Shown: piece by piece, positions 11,864 to 22,639 of the stretch
Numbering within the stretch: the first letter of the stretch is position 1
How the letters are laid out: each line of letters opens with the position of its first letter
From: Mixophyes australis
Lineage: Eukaryota > Chordata > Amphibia > Anura > Limnodynastidae
Assembly (NCBI GenBank): GCA_036250195.1
Contig: JAVHZZ010000006.1
Span: 76,757,369 to 76,821,368 of the forward strand
Length of the DNA: 64,000 bases
Direction of reading: 5' to 3'
The notes under the pieces: model-generated
What the model saw: only the letters and a program-made list of their open reading frames with translations
The model's database searches: none
What the model was told of the DNA's origin: nothing
Made by a program: the position numbers and the translations under genes

Positions 11864-12930
11864 GACAAAGACATAAATACTGCAATACTAAAAAGTAATC
11901 CAGACACTACGTTATAGCAAATACTCAGTAAATTACTGTTGCTTACACCTTGGATATTAGTGAGGTGCTAAATATGTAGTTCTGATCACCACATCTTCTA
12001 AGTGAACATGGACTTCTGCTTGCCAAACCATCTAACATGACCCCCATCATTAGGAAGGTATCCAAGGGAATTCCATGAGGTCTAATGAGCCATCGAACCT
12101 TCTGAACTCTATGTGGTGGGACAATATATTTTTCTAATCTACAGTATGCGGTTTTGTAAAAGGTCAGAAAACTGGCAGCCACTGAGAAACAAGGTCTTTA
12201 TACGGCAGCCAGATAGAAGATGGGAAGCTTTTTTGGTCTGCCACATGTTCCCGCCAGTGTCTTCACATCACACTTGGAGGGGCAGACCTTGGTAGGTGAG
12301 AAGTGATTAAATTTCTATGTCTGTTCTGTTCTCAGTTTCTCAAGAGCAGAAACTTGTGTCCTGCTCGTGCCAAAGTTTGCGCAGTGGTTACTGGAAGTTA
12401 CAAACTGGTTTCTCGTGAATGCTAATTTCTAGCTCTCTCACTCTGCAACTGCTTCATATAAATCTGCAGGGATACATTGAAATATGGTATTTTATTTGAA
12501 TGAGTTTTAATGTGTAAAATACTGCATCATTTGGATTGACTGTATAATTCATTACCACTTGCATCACACATGAGCCGCTTTCTAGACCACAGTGACTTAT
12601 AGCTATGTGGTTAGAAAATCGGTGGTATCATTGGCTGGTCTGTTTGATGTCATACACTTTCCATTTGTTGCATCATAGTTTCTTTAAAAAATATTTTAAC
12701 ATGTATATCAATGATTATATTCAAATGCCCCTTCCTAGATTTGGCTATGGATCCCTGAATATTCCATAGATCACCAAGATAACATAAAGCTTCCTGGAAG
12801 ATAATAATTGGCTTGTGCATACTGCCCCAGTCAGGGCCACATAACAACAGCTTCATATAGTCTTGGAAATATGCTGCTTTACTGACAGTTTTCTTCATGT
12901 GTCCATTAAGGATTTAGTGCTTTCAGAAGC
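11864..12930. other. No gene recognised
   Basis: Unique-looking flank of the Ngaro element. It contains a 39-bp block (12208-12246) that recurs identically at 24741-24779. Short frames on both strands have no recognisable domain. Confidence 0.4.
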
Positions 12931-13117
12931 TTAGTATGAGAGAGGCCATTAAGCCGAAGGATTTTAAAAGCATGTGTTGTGAGCTGAATATGTTACTTAC
13001 CAACAAGGGGTTAAGCCTGGGACGGAATCAGCCAATTGGAACGAGGTGGGAGTGGTTGTTGAAAGAATATATCCAGCAGTCGAAGAGGGAGAGCTTCCTG
13101 TTTCCTGGATCCGGATA
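12931..13117 (+). repeat. Ngaro split repeat A1
   Basis: 187 bp, from 'ttagtatgagag' to 'ggatccggata', repeated without apparent change at 19773-19959. It marks the 5' end of the element and probably carries promoter and recombination sequences. Confidence 0.93.
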
Positions 13118-13290
13118 ACTGGCAGCATCAGGCTAAGTAGTTCTTTTATATTGCATTTTCTGTCTTGTCTGCTCTTATATTTCCCTCGCTTCCTCTATCT
13201 CCTTTTCTCTTCTCTCCTCCTCTTGCTTTATCTTCTTCTTCTTCCCCTCTTTTCAGTTCCTAGTTTCTCCCCCCCCCCCCCCTCCGTGCC

Positions 13291-15595
13291 ATGGCATCCA
13301 CCCGGCCCCGCCGTTCCAGGTCTGTCCCCTCCAGGTTTTCCCCCCCTCTGCCTCCTCCTCCCCGTTCCGTGGCTTCCACGGAGGCTCCTTCCTCCGTTTC
13401 CCGGGCTGCCGCTCCCCCCCCCCCTTCAACCCAGCGTGTATTGCCGGGTCCGTCCGGCGGGTCTGGGCGGGGGGCGGGGCGTGGTTTTAGCGATTCCGCT
13501 GCCGCGAGGGGTCCTCGCGGGGCTGGCATTAGGCGACCTAGGAGGTCCAAGGCGCCGGAGCGGGCGGCTAGGCCGCTTGTTACCGGCGCAGGCTCCAGGA
13601 AGACAGGAGCAGTTCGCGCTAGGGGCAGGGGATCTCCTTCCCCGGCGCCCGCGGCGCCAGGTCACTTCCGGCCCTGGTTCCCTCAGTCAGCTCCTGCTGC
13701 TGGGCTCAAGGAGGGGGGGTCCACAGTCGTTAATGCAGTGGGGGCAGGGGTTCCAGCTCCCCCTGCCTGTCCCCAGGGGCTCCCTTCTCCCTACAGGGAC
13801 CTGGGCCCCATTATATTTGACCCCCCTCCTGTTTCCCCATCCATCACCAGCATCCAGGTTTCCGGGCTTCCCGGGGCTCAGCCCCACATCAATATGCAAC
13901 AGGAGATTCTCCCCCTTTTGCCAGCATTCCATGGGGCATTAACAAGCGGTACCCCCCCCTCCCTTTTCCTCGTTCCAGAGACAGCCCCCCCCACCTCATC
14001 CCCCCTACTATTTTCCTTGGAATCCTCGGGTAGGGCCGGTATATCATCTAACCAGGCCCCCGGGCTGTTGGGGCCAGCCCCGGTCAGTTTTTCTAATAAC
14101 TGGGGAGCATTTTCACATCAGGCCCCCCCCCGTAGTCCCTTCTGTAATTCGGTCTTTCGGCCCTTCAGTTCCAGCTGGCAGCTGGCCTTTTACACCGGCA
14201 CCATTTAACCAGCCCGGGTCTGCCAATACTAGCACCCAGGGGTTTCTGCCATACCCCCCCAAAGATTTCAGGCCCGTTCTAGATGGTGGAAGTGAGTGGT
14301 CGGCCCCCTATCCTTCCTTGTCTGGTCAGTACCTTCACGTGTATCCTAGACCCTCCTTTTATAATTCCGCTGTGTGTTCTAGTAGGGATCCTCAGCTCCC
14401 CCCACCAGAGCAGCTACGGGACCGTAGTCAAAGGGTCCCTCCTCCCGCTGGTTTCTATGGTCATCTCTCGAATGCTTCTCCCTTAGTCACCCCGGCAGAG
14501 GTCCCACCTCACGTTTCACACAGTTTGTCTCCCCCGCATGCTAACGTGTCTTCTCATCCAGTGACACAGGTGCAGCTGTCCTCCGCAGGGACTCAGGTGG
14601 ACGAGGGCGGGGCAATGAGTCTTCAGCTGCGGGGAGAAGAGTCGGTGCAGGCAACAACGCAGCAAGGGGCTCGGCAGAGTGGATCGGAAGATGAGGACGT
14701 AACGGGGGCTGTTCGGCAGGAGGCACTGGGAACATCCGGTGAGTATGAGGGCTCTACTATATGCAATACACAATACATGTCTGATTCTAGCATTTCAACT
14801 ACCAGTGCAGAGTCAGCTTCATCTTCCCCTAGGCAGGGTCAGCGCAAGCTGATTAAAATACTTAACACTCATTTTGGGGGAGCTAAGAGGAAGAGCAGGG
14901 ACAGGTTAGATACCACCTCTTCCACACCGACAGGAGGCCCGCTAGTGAAGTGTGAGAACACAGCATTGTCGATAGGCATTAGACGCAGCATGAGATATAA
15001 GATTAAGAGAGGGTATTATGTTGACATATTTGAGCTGACAGCGGACACACAGAAAGAGTTGGCGGCCGCGTGCGCAAGAGGTGGAGTTGGTGAGGATGCG
15101 TATAGAAATTTTTCTAACTGGCTAACAGGGTACTGTGTTTTTTCGGCCTGCTATTTGGAAACGAGACCAGATGCAATTATAGACGTTTGGAAATATCTCC
15201 ATTTAATTAACGAAATGCATAGTTGTGAACGCCCCGGGACCTGGAGGTTGTATGATAAGCTTTTCCGAGAGAAAGTGCACGGCCAACATTATATGCCCCT
15301 GGCCTATAAGGATGTAGAAATCTGGATGAGATTGAATAGAGCCCAGATGGGAGGGGTGCACATGGGGTACGGCCCCCCGCAGTCAGCTAGGTTTCTGTAC
15401 GGGGGGAGACGTGGTGCTCCCCTGTCCTCAAGGAATCGGTGCTTTGCTTTTAACAACTCCTCATGCGGGAGGGGGGAGGCATGCCGTTACAGACACGCCT
15501 GCTCCAATTGTAGAGGAAGTCATCCCCTCAAAGACTGCCCTAGGGGCACCGTTGGCGTCGGTAGGGGACGGGGAGGGGCAGGGAGTGCTATCTAA
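13291..15595 (+). CDS. Ngaro gag-like protein (one frameshift)
   Basis: The structural-type ORF starts at the ATG 13291, 'MASTRPRRSRSV', after a pyrimidine- and C-rich leader. The N-terminal third is Pro/Ser/Arg-rich and disordered-looking. A one-base shift in a run of nine C at 14123-14131 ends the first frame at 14208. The second frame is open across that tract and runs on to 15595, with similar composition on both sides. The C-terminus carries a CCCH-like knuckle (C-x7-C-x5-C-x3-H) immediately followed by C-x2-C-x3-H-x4-C, both nucleic-acid-binding types. Together they suggest a gag-like nucleocapsid role. The decayed copy at 43.2-43.6 kb conserves the same double knuckle, confirming homology. 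Homopolymer position and element youth make an assembly error plausible. Confidence 0.85.
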
Positions 15596-17182
15596 GGCGG
15601 TTTCTCCCATTATATTCCCTATCCTTTGTAGGTGGCTGGCTCTTTATCCGGATGCGGCCCAGGCCTCTTTCCTTAGAGAGGGTTTTCGCCTCGGTTTCCG
15701 CCTCCCCATTGACAGTGGGGTGACGGGTACCGCCGCCAGGAACCTTCGTTCCGCATATTTACATCCTGACATTCTGGCAGAGAAGGTTGGTAAGGAGATA
15801 GGCCTGGGACGTATGGTGGGCCCCTTTTCATCCCCCCCATTCAGGATTTAGTCATTTCCCCGGTCGGGATAGTACCAAAAAAGGCCCCGGGAAAATTTAG
15901 ATTAATTCAGCATTTGTCTCACCCAGCGGGCAACTCGGTTAATGATGCGATTGACCCTACAATTAGCTCAGTGGTGTACCAGTCTTTCGATGATGCTTTA
16001 ACTTTAGTTAGGGAGTTTGGCAAGGGAGCGATGATGGCTAAATTGGACATAGAATCCGCTTTTCGCCTCCTCCCTTTGCATCCCGAGTCCTTTAAATTTA
16101 TGGGTTTTAAAATTCGGAACGAGTACTATGTGGATCTATGCCTGCCAATGGGCTGCTCGGTTTCATGCGCATATTTTGAGGCTTTTAGTTCCTTCCTCCA
16201 CTGGTGTGTCGGGGCGGGAACTGGACACCGTGGAATAGCTCATTATCTGGATGACTTCCTGTTTATAGGCCCAGCCAATTCCCCTTGTTGTAAGGACATT
16301 TTGTTTTCGTCACAAGCGCTATTCCGGGTGATGGGCGTACCAATAGCTGCAGACAAAACAGAGGGCCCAGCCACATGCTTGGCCTTTTTAGGCATAGAAA
16401 TTGACACAATAGAAGGTTGTTGTCGTTTACCCCCTGATAAAATTGTTAAATTACAGTCACTGATTGAAGAAGTTATGTCGTCCTCGTCCTGCTCCTTACG
16501 GAAGGTTCAATCTCTGTTAGGCTCCTTCAATTTTGCTTGTCGGGTGATACCTATGGGCCGAGTGTTTTGTAGAAAATTGCAACTAGCAACGTCGGGTTGC
16601 CGTAGTCCCCATTCCCAAGTACGGCTGTCAGAGGAAATTAGGGAGGATTTGGTTGTATGGAAACGGTTTCTGGCATTTTTCAACGGTATACGAGTATGGC
16701 CAACACCCCCAGTATCCAGTACATCCTTGGACTTACATACAGACGCATCTGGCTCGAAAGGTTTTGGTGCTTTTTTCCAGGGAGAGTGGTGTGCGGCGCC
16801 TTGGCCGCAGTCATGGGAGGATGAGGGGTTGGTCCGGAACTTGATAACTTTGGAATTGTTTCCCATAATAGTGGCTTTAGAGTTGTGGTCTGATCGGTTG
16901 CGCGGTAGGAGTGTGGTATTTTGGTGTGATAACCTGGGTGTGGTCCAGGCTATTAACAAGCAGAGTGCCTCATCACGCCCGGCGATTAACTTGTTACGAG
17001 TCTTGGTATTGAGATGCCTAGAGTGTGATATTAGTTTTCGAGCACGGCACGTTCCTGGCGTAGATAACCAGATAGCAGACTCTCTTTCTCGTTTTGACTG
17101 GCAACGTTTTAGGTCTCTGGCCCCGCATGCCCGTGTAACGGGCTTACAGTGTCCCCCTTCTGTTTGGCAGATGATACGATAG
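15411..17182 (+). CDS. Ngaro reverse transcriptase/RNase H (frameshifted)
   Basis: Pol begins in a frame overlapping the gag end by about 185 bp and has no ATG, so it is probably made by frameshifting or splicing. The upstream part (to 15851) covers the region before the RT fingers. A one-base shift in seven C at 15832-15838 moves to the frame that continues to 17182. RT motifs: 'KLDIESAF' with the first catalytic Asp near 16046, 'LPMGCSVSCAYFEAF', and 'YLDD' at 16244-16255. RNase H motifs: 'DLHTDASGSKGFGAFF' near 16730, an 'LITLELFPIIVAL' Glu helix, 'WCDNLGVVQAIN' and 'HVPGVDNQIADSLSR'. It copies the element RNA to DNA and removes template RNA. Apart from the single shift, all catalytic residues look intact. 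Confidence 0.9.
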
Positions 17183-18072
17183 GTATAAAGTGGCTAGCGG
17201 AGGCGTCCTTGGCTCCTGCGACTAGAAGGTGTTATCAAGGGGCATGGGAACGTTGGTTGGGTTACCAGGCATCTTTCAACAGCAGCATTTCAGGTCAGAT
17301 TCCCTCTATTACGGGCTTTATGTGGAACCAGTATAACGAGGGGGTGTCTAAAGCGAGAATGGGGTCTCTCTTAGCCGGTATTTCATTCATGGCTAGGCTT
17401 AATGGTACACAAGATCCCACGAAGTCATTTATTATATCAAAGGCTTTGAAAGGTTGGTCTAGAATGCAGCCGATGAAGAGTGACACTCGCCGGCCTATTG
17501 ACGGCCAAATTTTAGCTAGGCTGGTCGAGGTTTTGCAGAAGCTAGCTATGGATGATTATGAGGCTTTGCTGTTCGGGTTAGCTTTCTCAGTAGCGTATCA
17601 CGGTGCTTTCAGAATTAGCGAGCTAGTAGCCAGATCCAAGAATGACGTAGGGGGGGCTTTACTGTCTAGAAATGTGATTTTACAACCTAACGTTATGCAC
17701 TGTAAGATAGTTAAGTCAAAAACAGACCAGTTAGGCCGAGGTCATTGGTTGACAATTACAGAGCAGCAGGGAGCAGTTATATGCCCAGTCATAATGGCCA
17801 ATAAATTCGCTAGTCTCCGGCCCACGGGGGAGGGTGTGTGGTTAACTCATATGGACAAGACCCCTTTAACTAAATTTCAGTTTAACGCCTTGTTGAAACG
17901 GGCGCTAGGGGAAATAGGTCTAAATCCTGCAGACTATGGTACTCATTCTTTCAGGATAGGGGCTGCCACTGCCGCTGCAGTTGGGGGTGCATCTGTCCCC
18001 GAGATTCAAGCACTAGGGAGATGGAGGTCACAGGCATATAAGAAATACATCCGGCCTTATAAGGAGCCTTGA
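17149..18072 (+). CDS. Ngaro tyrosine recombinase
   Basis: A 307-codon frame ending with TGA at 18070. Family residues are all visible: the first Arg in 'GAFRISELV' (residue 155), a Lys region 'KSKTDQLG', 'HSFR' (His266, Arg269), 'LGRWRS' with Trp292, and the nucleophile Tyr300 in 'KKYIRPY'. It should join the circular DNA copy to the chromosome without a target duplication. The frame has no ATG at its start: 17149 is GTG, and 'tcccccttctgtttggcag' ending at 17170 looks like a splice acceptor. It overlaps the RNase H frame by 34 bp in another phase, so splicing or frameshifting is likely. Catalytically intact on inspection; no frameshift seen. Confidence 0.93.
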   Translation: MSPFCLADDTIGIKWLAEASLAPATRRCYQGAWERWLGYQASFNSSISGQIPSITGFMWNQYNEGVSKARMGSLLAGISFMARLNGTQDPTKSFIISKALKGWSRMQPMKSDTRRPIDGQILARLVEVLQKLAMDDYEALLFGLAFSVAYHGAFRISELVARSKNDVGGALLSRNVILQPNVMHCKIVKSKTDQLGRGHWLTITEQQGAVICPVIMANKFASLRPTGEGVWLTHMDKTPLTKFQFNALLKRALGEIGLNPADYGTHSFRIGAATAAAVGGASVPEIQALGRWRSQAYKKYIRPYKEP

Positions 18073-18573
18073 AAGGGCTCTTACTGCACAGTCTTGCATC
18101 TCCTCAAGTCTTTCAGTTTTCTCTATCGCTTTCATCTTATCCTTTTCTCCTCTATCACTTGGTGACTCAGGGCTGTGCTGCTCGCTGTGTTGAATGGGGG
18201 CGTGAAGGGATTTTCTCCCCTTGTTTCCTTGGCAAGGCCTGATTAGTGTGTGTGCCTCCCAGGGTTATAAGGGGTTTTTTACCTCCATGTGGGTTACCAA
18301 CTTTCCTTTTCATTTGTTTAAGAGTTAGAATAAATTAGTTTTGAGAATAAATAAAATTAAATAAAAATAAATAAATAAATATTAAAAAGTTGAACAGGTG
18401 TCCCTCATATGGGGTATAAATGTGTAGCTAATGAAAAAGTTTTCTTCCGTGGCAAATACTTCAAGTAAACGGGGGTGGCCCCTCTGGTAAGGAGGGGCTA
18501 TTTCCAGCAAGAAGGCTGCAGAATTAGAACACGTTTTGTGGTAGTCGTTATGGTTTCTTAGATATGGGTATGA
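18073..18573 (+). other. Non-coding spacer between recombinase and hydrolase ORFs
   Basis: About 500 bp without a long frame. It includes A/T-rich tracts at 18335-18390 and an upstream-intron-like pyrimidine stretch. It contains stops in the hydrolase frame, the last at 18571. Confidence 0.6.
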
Positions 18574-19197
18574 TCTGATGAGAATATTTATTTTGTCCTA
18601 GGTTCCACGGTGACGACGACGCGAGTATGGGTCGTGGGGCATTCGTTTATTTTTTGGGCAGCGAAGCACAGATTAGCGGATAGGCGGTTCGGTTTCAAAC
18701 ACCCAGTTGACATCAGGTGGTTGGGCAAGAGGGGCATGTTATGGGCGGAGTTGATTCCCACATTGTGTAAGGAAATGGAGGAGCACGGTACCCCCGATAT
18801 AGTTGTGATTCATCTGGGAGGTAATGACGTGGGTAGAGGAAAATCCCTAGATTTAATCATAGACATTCGTGAGGGTCTTGCACAGATACACGCCCGATGG
18901 CCTTCAATGAAGGTTTGTTGGTCTAATATAATTCCCCGGTTGTCTTGGAGGTCATCTATTCCCCCGGCCACATTGATAAGGGTGGTTAAAAAGATAAACG
19001 GGTACGCTAGGCAGAACGTGAAAAGCATGCAAGGGGTAGTGATAAGTCATCCTGGGTTAACGGTGGACAGGAGACATCTTTTCAGAGCGGATGGGGTGCA
19101 TTTGTCGGCAGAAGGAATGGTTTTATTTATAGAAAGTATTTTTTCGGAGTTGAGGGGTTTAGTTTTTTCTTTAGGTGGCGGGCCGCGTGGTCCATAA
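18574..19197 (+). CDS. Ngaro SGNH hydrolase-like protein
   Basis: Open from 18574; the conserved domain begins about 18610 (GTG) and ends at 19197 (about 195 residues). SGNH blocks: block I 'VVGHSF' with Ser12 in a GHS rather than GDS context, block III 'LGGNDVG' with Asn72, and block V 'ADGVHLS' with Asp161 and His164. This is an esterase/acetylhydrolase fold; accessory esterase-like domains are known in vertebrate Ngaro and in CR1 LINEs, with substrate unknown. No ATG precedes the catalytic Ser: the first in-frame ATG is at 18736, beyond block I. 'attttgtcctag' at 18589-18600 looks like a 3' splice site, so the protein probably gains its start from an upstream exon. No stop or shift in the domain. 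Confidence 0.9.
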   Translation, partial: SDENIYFVLGSTVTTTRVWVVGHSFIFWAAKHRLADRRFGFKHPVDIRWLGKRGMLWAELIPTLCKEMEEHGTPDIVVIHLGGNDVGRGKSLDLIIDIREGLAQIHARWPSMKVCWSNIIPRLSWRSSIPPATLIRVVKKINGYARQNVKSMQGVVISHPGLTVDRRHLFRADGVHLSAEGMVLFIESIFSELRGLVFSLGGGPRGP

Positions 19198-19211
19198 GAA
19201 CACACGGCTGT

Positions 19212-19774
19212 GGTGGGAGAGCATGGCAGTCAGATGGTTGTTAAACATACGGTACGTAAGTGTGGGCGATGTAGCCTTGGTTCCCTCGTCGTTATCAGAC
19301 TCGTTGATGCTCTAGTAAGGAGTATCAGGTTTTGCCTTGAAAGGGTTTGACCAGTTTGAGTCCAGAGGGTATTGAGTTAATTTATAGTCGATAGTACCGG
19401 CCAATAGATAAGGTGTTAAACCAGGTTGGTGGAAAAGAGACGATCTTCCACAATATTGGTTTATGTTGGTTTAGCTGGCTGCCCTGCTCTTCGCCACCTA
19501 TATAAAAAAGGTCCAAATTGTTGATAGAAATTTTGATAGATTTTGATAGAAATAAAATAAATAAAAGAAAATAAAAATAAATAAAATAGTTTATAGAAAA
19601 TAAAATAAAAATAAAATAAAAATAAAAATAAAAATTAATAGCAAAAATAAAAGGACCTTTTTATTTCCAAACTTAAGTCGGTGTCCGTGTCTTTATTTTA
19701 TGGTTTCTAAGCATGGTGTAAGGTTAACACAAAGGTGGTTTTACATATGGGGGGGAATCAACACTATGCATTTT
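19212..19774 (+). repeat. Ngaro split repeat B1
   Basis: From 'ggtgggagagcatggcag' to 'tatgcatttt'. It is repeated at 20027-20590 with about three substitutions (near 19346, 19489 and 19712) and one extra G in B2. It includes a TATA-like 'ctatataaaaa' and A-rich AAATAA tracts. The last two T bases may be shared with A2. Confidence 0.92.
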
Positions 19775-19959
19775 AGTATGAGAGAGGCCATTAAGCCGAA
19801 GGATTTTAAAAGCATGTGTTGTGAGCTGAATATGTTACTTACCAACAAGGGGTTAAGCCTGGGACGGAATCAGCCAATTGGAACGAGGTGGGAGTGGTTG
19901 TTGAAAGAATATATCCAGCAGTCGAAGAGGGAGAGCTTCCTGTTTCCTGGATCCGGATA
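19773..19959 (+). repeat. Ngaro split repeat A2
   Basis: Second copy of A, directly abutting B1. A unique 67-bp spacer (19960-20026) separates it from B2. Confidence 0.92.
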
Positions 19960-20026
19960 CCCACCCACCCGCCCTGTGTTAAGTATATCAGGGTTACTTC
20001 TTGTCACGAGGAACGAAGGTGTGAGC

Positions 20027-20590
20027 GGTGGGAGAGCATGGCAGTCAGATGGTTGTTAAACATACGGTACGTAAGTGTGGGCGATGTAGCCTTGGTTCCC
20101 TCGTCGTTATCAGACTCGTTGATGCTCTAGTAAGGAGTATCAGGTTTTGCCTTGACAGGGTTTGACCAGTTTGAGTCCAGAGGGTATTGAGTTAATTTAT
20201 AGTCGATAGTACCGGCCAATAGATAAGGTGTTAAACCAGGTTGGTGGAAAAGAGACGATCTTCCACAATATTGGTTTATGTTGGTTTAGCTGGCTGCCCT
20301 GCTCTTCCCCACCTATATAAAAAAGGTCCAAATTGTTGATAGAAATTTTGATAGATTTTGATAGAAATAAAATAAATAAAAGAAAATAAAAATAAATAAA
20401 ATAGTTTATAGAAAATAAAATAAAAATAAAATAAAAATAAAAATAAAAATTAATAGCAAAAATAAAAGGACCTTTTTATTTCCAAACTTAAGTCGGTGTC
20501 CGTGTCTTTATTTTATGGTTTCTAAGTATGGTGTAAGGTTAACACAAAGGTGGTTTTACATATGGGGGGGGAATCAACACTATGCATTTT
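20027..20590 (+). repeat. Ngaro split repeat B2
   Basis: 3' terminal repeat of the Ngaro element, ending 'tatgcatttt' before the flank 'atggaatgat'. Near-identical to B1. Confidence 0.92.
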
Positions 20591-22630
20591 ATGGAATGAT
20601 AATGAAGGATTTACTGCAATAAACCCACTGCATAGAGCAAAACAGGTTGACACAGGCTGAAATAAAAACTCCCTCCAGCCCTTCGCTACTTGAGAGTGAA
20701 AACCATTTGTCTCATTCAGGCAGTGCTTCAGGTATCACACAGTGCTTCACAGATAACATGTGGCACAGAATTTTCAAGGGGTAGTTGTGTGAGTTCCAGT
20801 AACATAGGAATTGACCCAATGTTGATTGATCCCAAGTGGAAATTAACCCATTGTGGTGTGCACCAAAAGGTCAGGTATCCCTACTATGTTTTGCTCTCTA
20901 TTGTTTAATATGTATGCAAGCAAATGTTGCTACTCTCATTATTACTCTACATTTACACTCATTGTTAGAGTCAGAATATAAACTTATATAGGGCACCTTG
21001 ACGTGGCCGATTGGTTTATGTATAACTTGGCAAACCTATACATAATACTATTGTTATTAGAGGTAGGTCACGTTTACTTGACCAATGTTTGTTAATTGTG
21101 CAGTAAATTGTCCTCTTTCAGGGCTATAAATAGATTAGCATAGCTTCCTTCTATCTATATTTGTAAATAGGCCTCTTGTCTCTAGGCTGGCACAGTAAAC
21201 TTCACTAATATAATGGGCAATGGGCGGACCCAACCGCCTGTATACTGTAATCCAGGCATTGGGTCTGCCCATTGCCGCTTTAAAAGCAGCGTTTTCAGTA
21301 GGGCCATTACTAGTGACGTCATTTCTTAGGGTACATGTTTGGAAAATTCACATTTTGCCTGTGGAGAGAAAGAAAGCTGCCAGAAACAGTGGCTGTCAGT
21401 AATACGGTAAGTCCATATTTTCACCTTGTCGCTGTGACACTCAATGCTATTTGTTGGTCGTTGAAAACGTCAGCATAGTCAGTGGGGATAATATGACTAC
21501 CACCGCCACAAACTAGTACGCTTTGCTGTGCAATTATAGGGATTAACATACTCATATCCAACACAGAAATTCAAATTCCAAACGCTATAAAGTATATTTG
21601 TAGAAAAAATAAATTAACTTGTAGCAAATTACACTATCAAAAAGCCTAAAATTAAACCCACACAAGAATAAAGTTATTCGCATGCAAGCAAGTGCTGGAG
21701 GGAATTTTGTGTTCATTCGTCACCTAACCAGTTATAACAATTTAGCAACATCCTCTCTTTGGTGTAAAGCTATTTATTTAGCCAAGAGTCACCTCCTGAC
21801 CTTATGATCTCTTCAATATTAAAAAATAATGTGAACTGAGAGGTATTTAACATTGAGAATAAATCCAATGTATCTTACATTATATGAAGTAATAATAATA
21901 GTATAACATCCAGAAGTGAAATACATACATAACTATGAGGTTTGTTAACTTTTTTTTTGCTACAATAGGACAGATCTTTAAATTCTGAACTGCACTTTTG
22001 GTTTTCTCTGAATATTGTTTTATTAAAATGAATGAGTTAGTTGCCTCGATAAGGTAACACAAAATTATTATCCAATAGTGGAAAATGACGTAACTGTTTA
22101 ACTATTAAACATGTATCTAACATAAGTACATCATTGTTTTCCTAATATAAACTTTTTATTGCCTTATTTTTGTGGGAATGGTGATTACGAATTGTCCAGA
22201 ATGACCTGATGACTTGTAGCAAAGGTTCCTTCTCCTTTTTGTAAACGTGTGAGAAAACATTTCTCCACTGATTATCTATGGGCAGTAAAACTGTTGTGTG
22301 TTTGTGTGTGTGTGTGAAGGAAGGGAGACAAGTTATATAACTCAAATTGCGCACAATCTTAATTTTAGTTATGTAGCTTGACTAGAAATATAGCTATGTT
22401 CCTGTTCAGATAATATAGCTGTGGTATATACCTAGGGTATAAATATAGCTGAAGTGTTTTCTCTTTAAATTGTCATCTGAAAGCATAAGGCTGGTATTGC
22501 TGAGAGGGTGGCATTATAAAGAGGGCGACATATAGTGGAATTAATGCATTTATTTTTTGTGGCAAGAAAATAGCTTGTGGTAAGTGAGAATTAATTCTAC
22601 AATTAATATGTGTAGGTAGATTGCATACCC
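20591..22630. other. No gene recognised
   Basis: Mostly AT-rich unique-looking DNA. The exception is a GC-richer patch at 21210-21410 with an imperfect 17-bp inverted repeat (21216-21232 with 21260-21276), a perfect CRE-like 'tgacgtca' at 21314-21321 and a donor-like 'CG/GTAAGT' at 21406-21412. No coding exon can be supported. Confidence 0.4.
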
Positions 22631-22639
22631 CCAAGATTG

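Larger units (their letters stand above)
12931..20590 (+). mobile_element. Full-length Ngaro retrotransposon
   Basis: A 7.66-kb tyrosine-recombinase retrotransposon with split direct repeats in the order A1 (12931-13117), coding region, B1 (19212-19774), A2 (19773-19959), B2 (20027-20590). Reading order is gag-like protein, RT/RNase H, tyrosine recombinase, SGNH hydrolase, which is the arrangement known for vertebrate Ngaro elements of the DIRS order. There is no target duplication, as expected when a recombinase integrates a circular DNA. The B1-A2 junction (tgcatttt/agtatgag) preserves the joined ends of such a circle. A1 and A2 appear identical over 187 bp. B1 and B2 differ by about three substitutions and one G, so insertion is recent. 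GC-rich 5' half, A-rich tracts in the B repeats. Confidence 0.93.

Noticed and set aside
13046..13942. 298-codon frame overlapping the Ngaro gag start
   Set aside because: It has Leu/Pro-rich composition from the C-rich leader, conflicts with the gag-like frame and lacks any domain; the gag frame is supported by continuity with the zinc knuckles.
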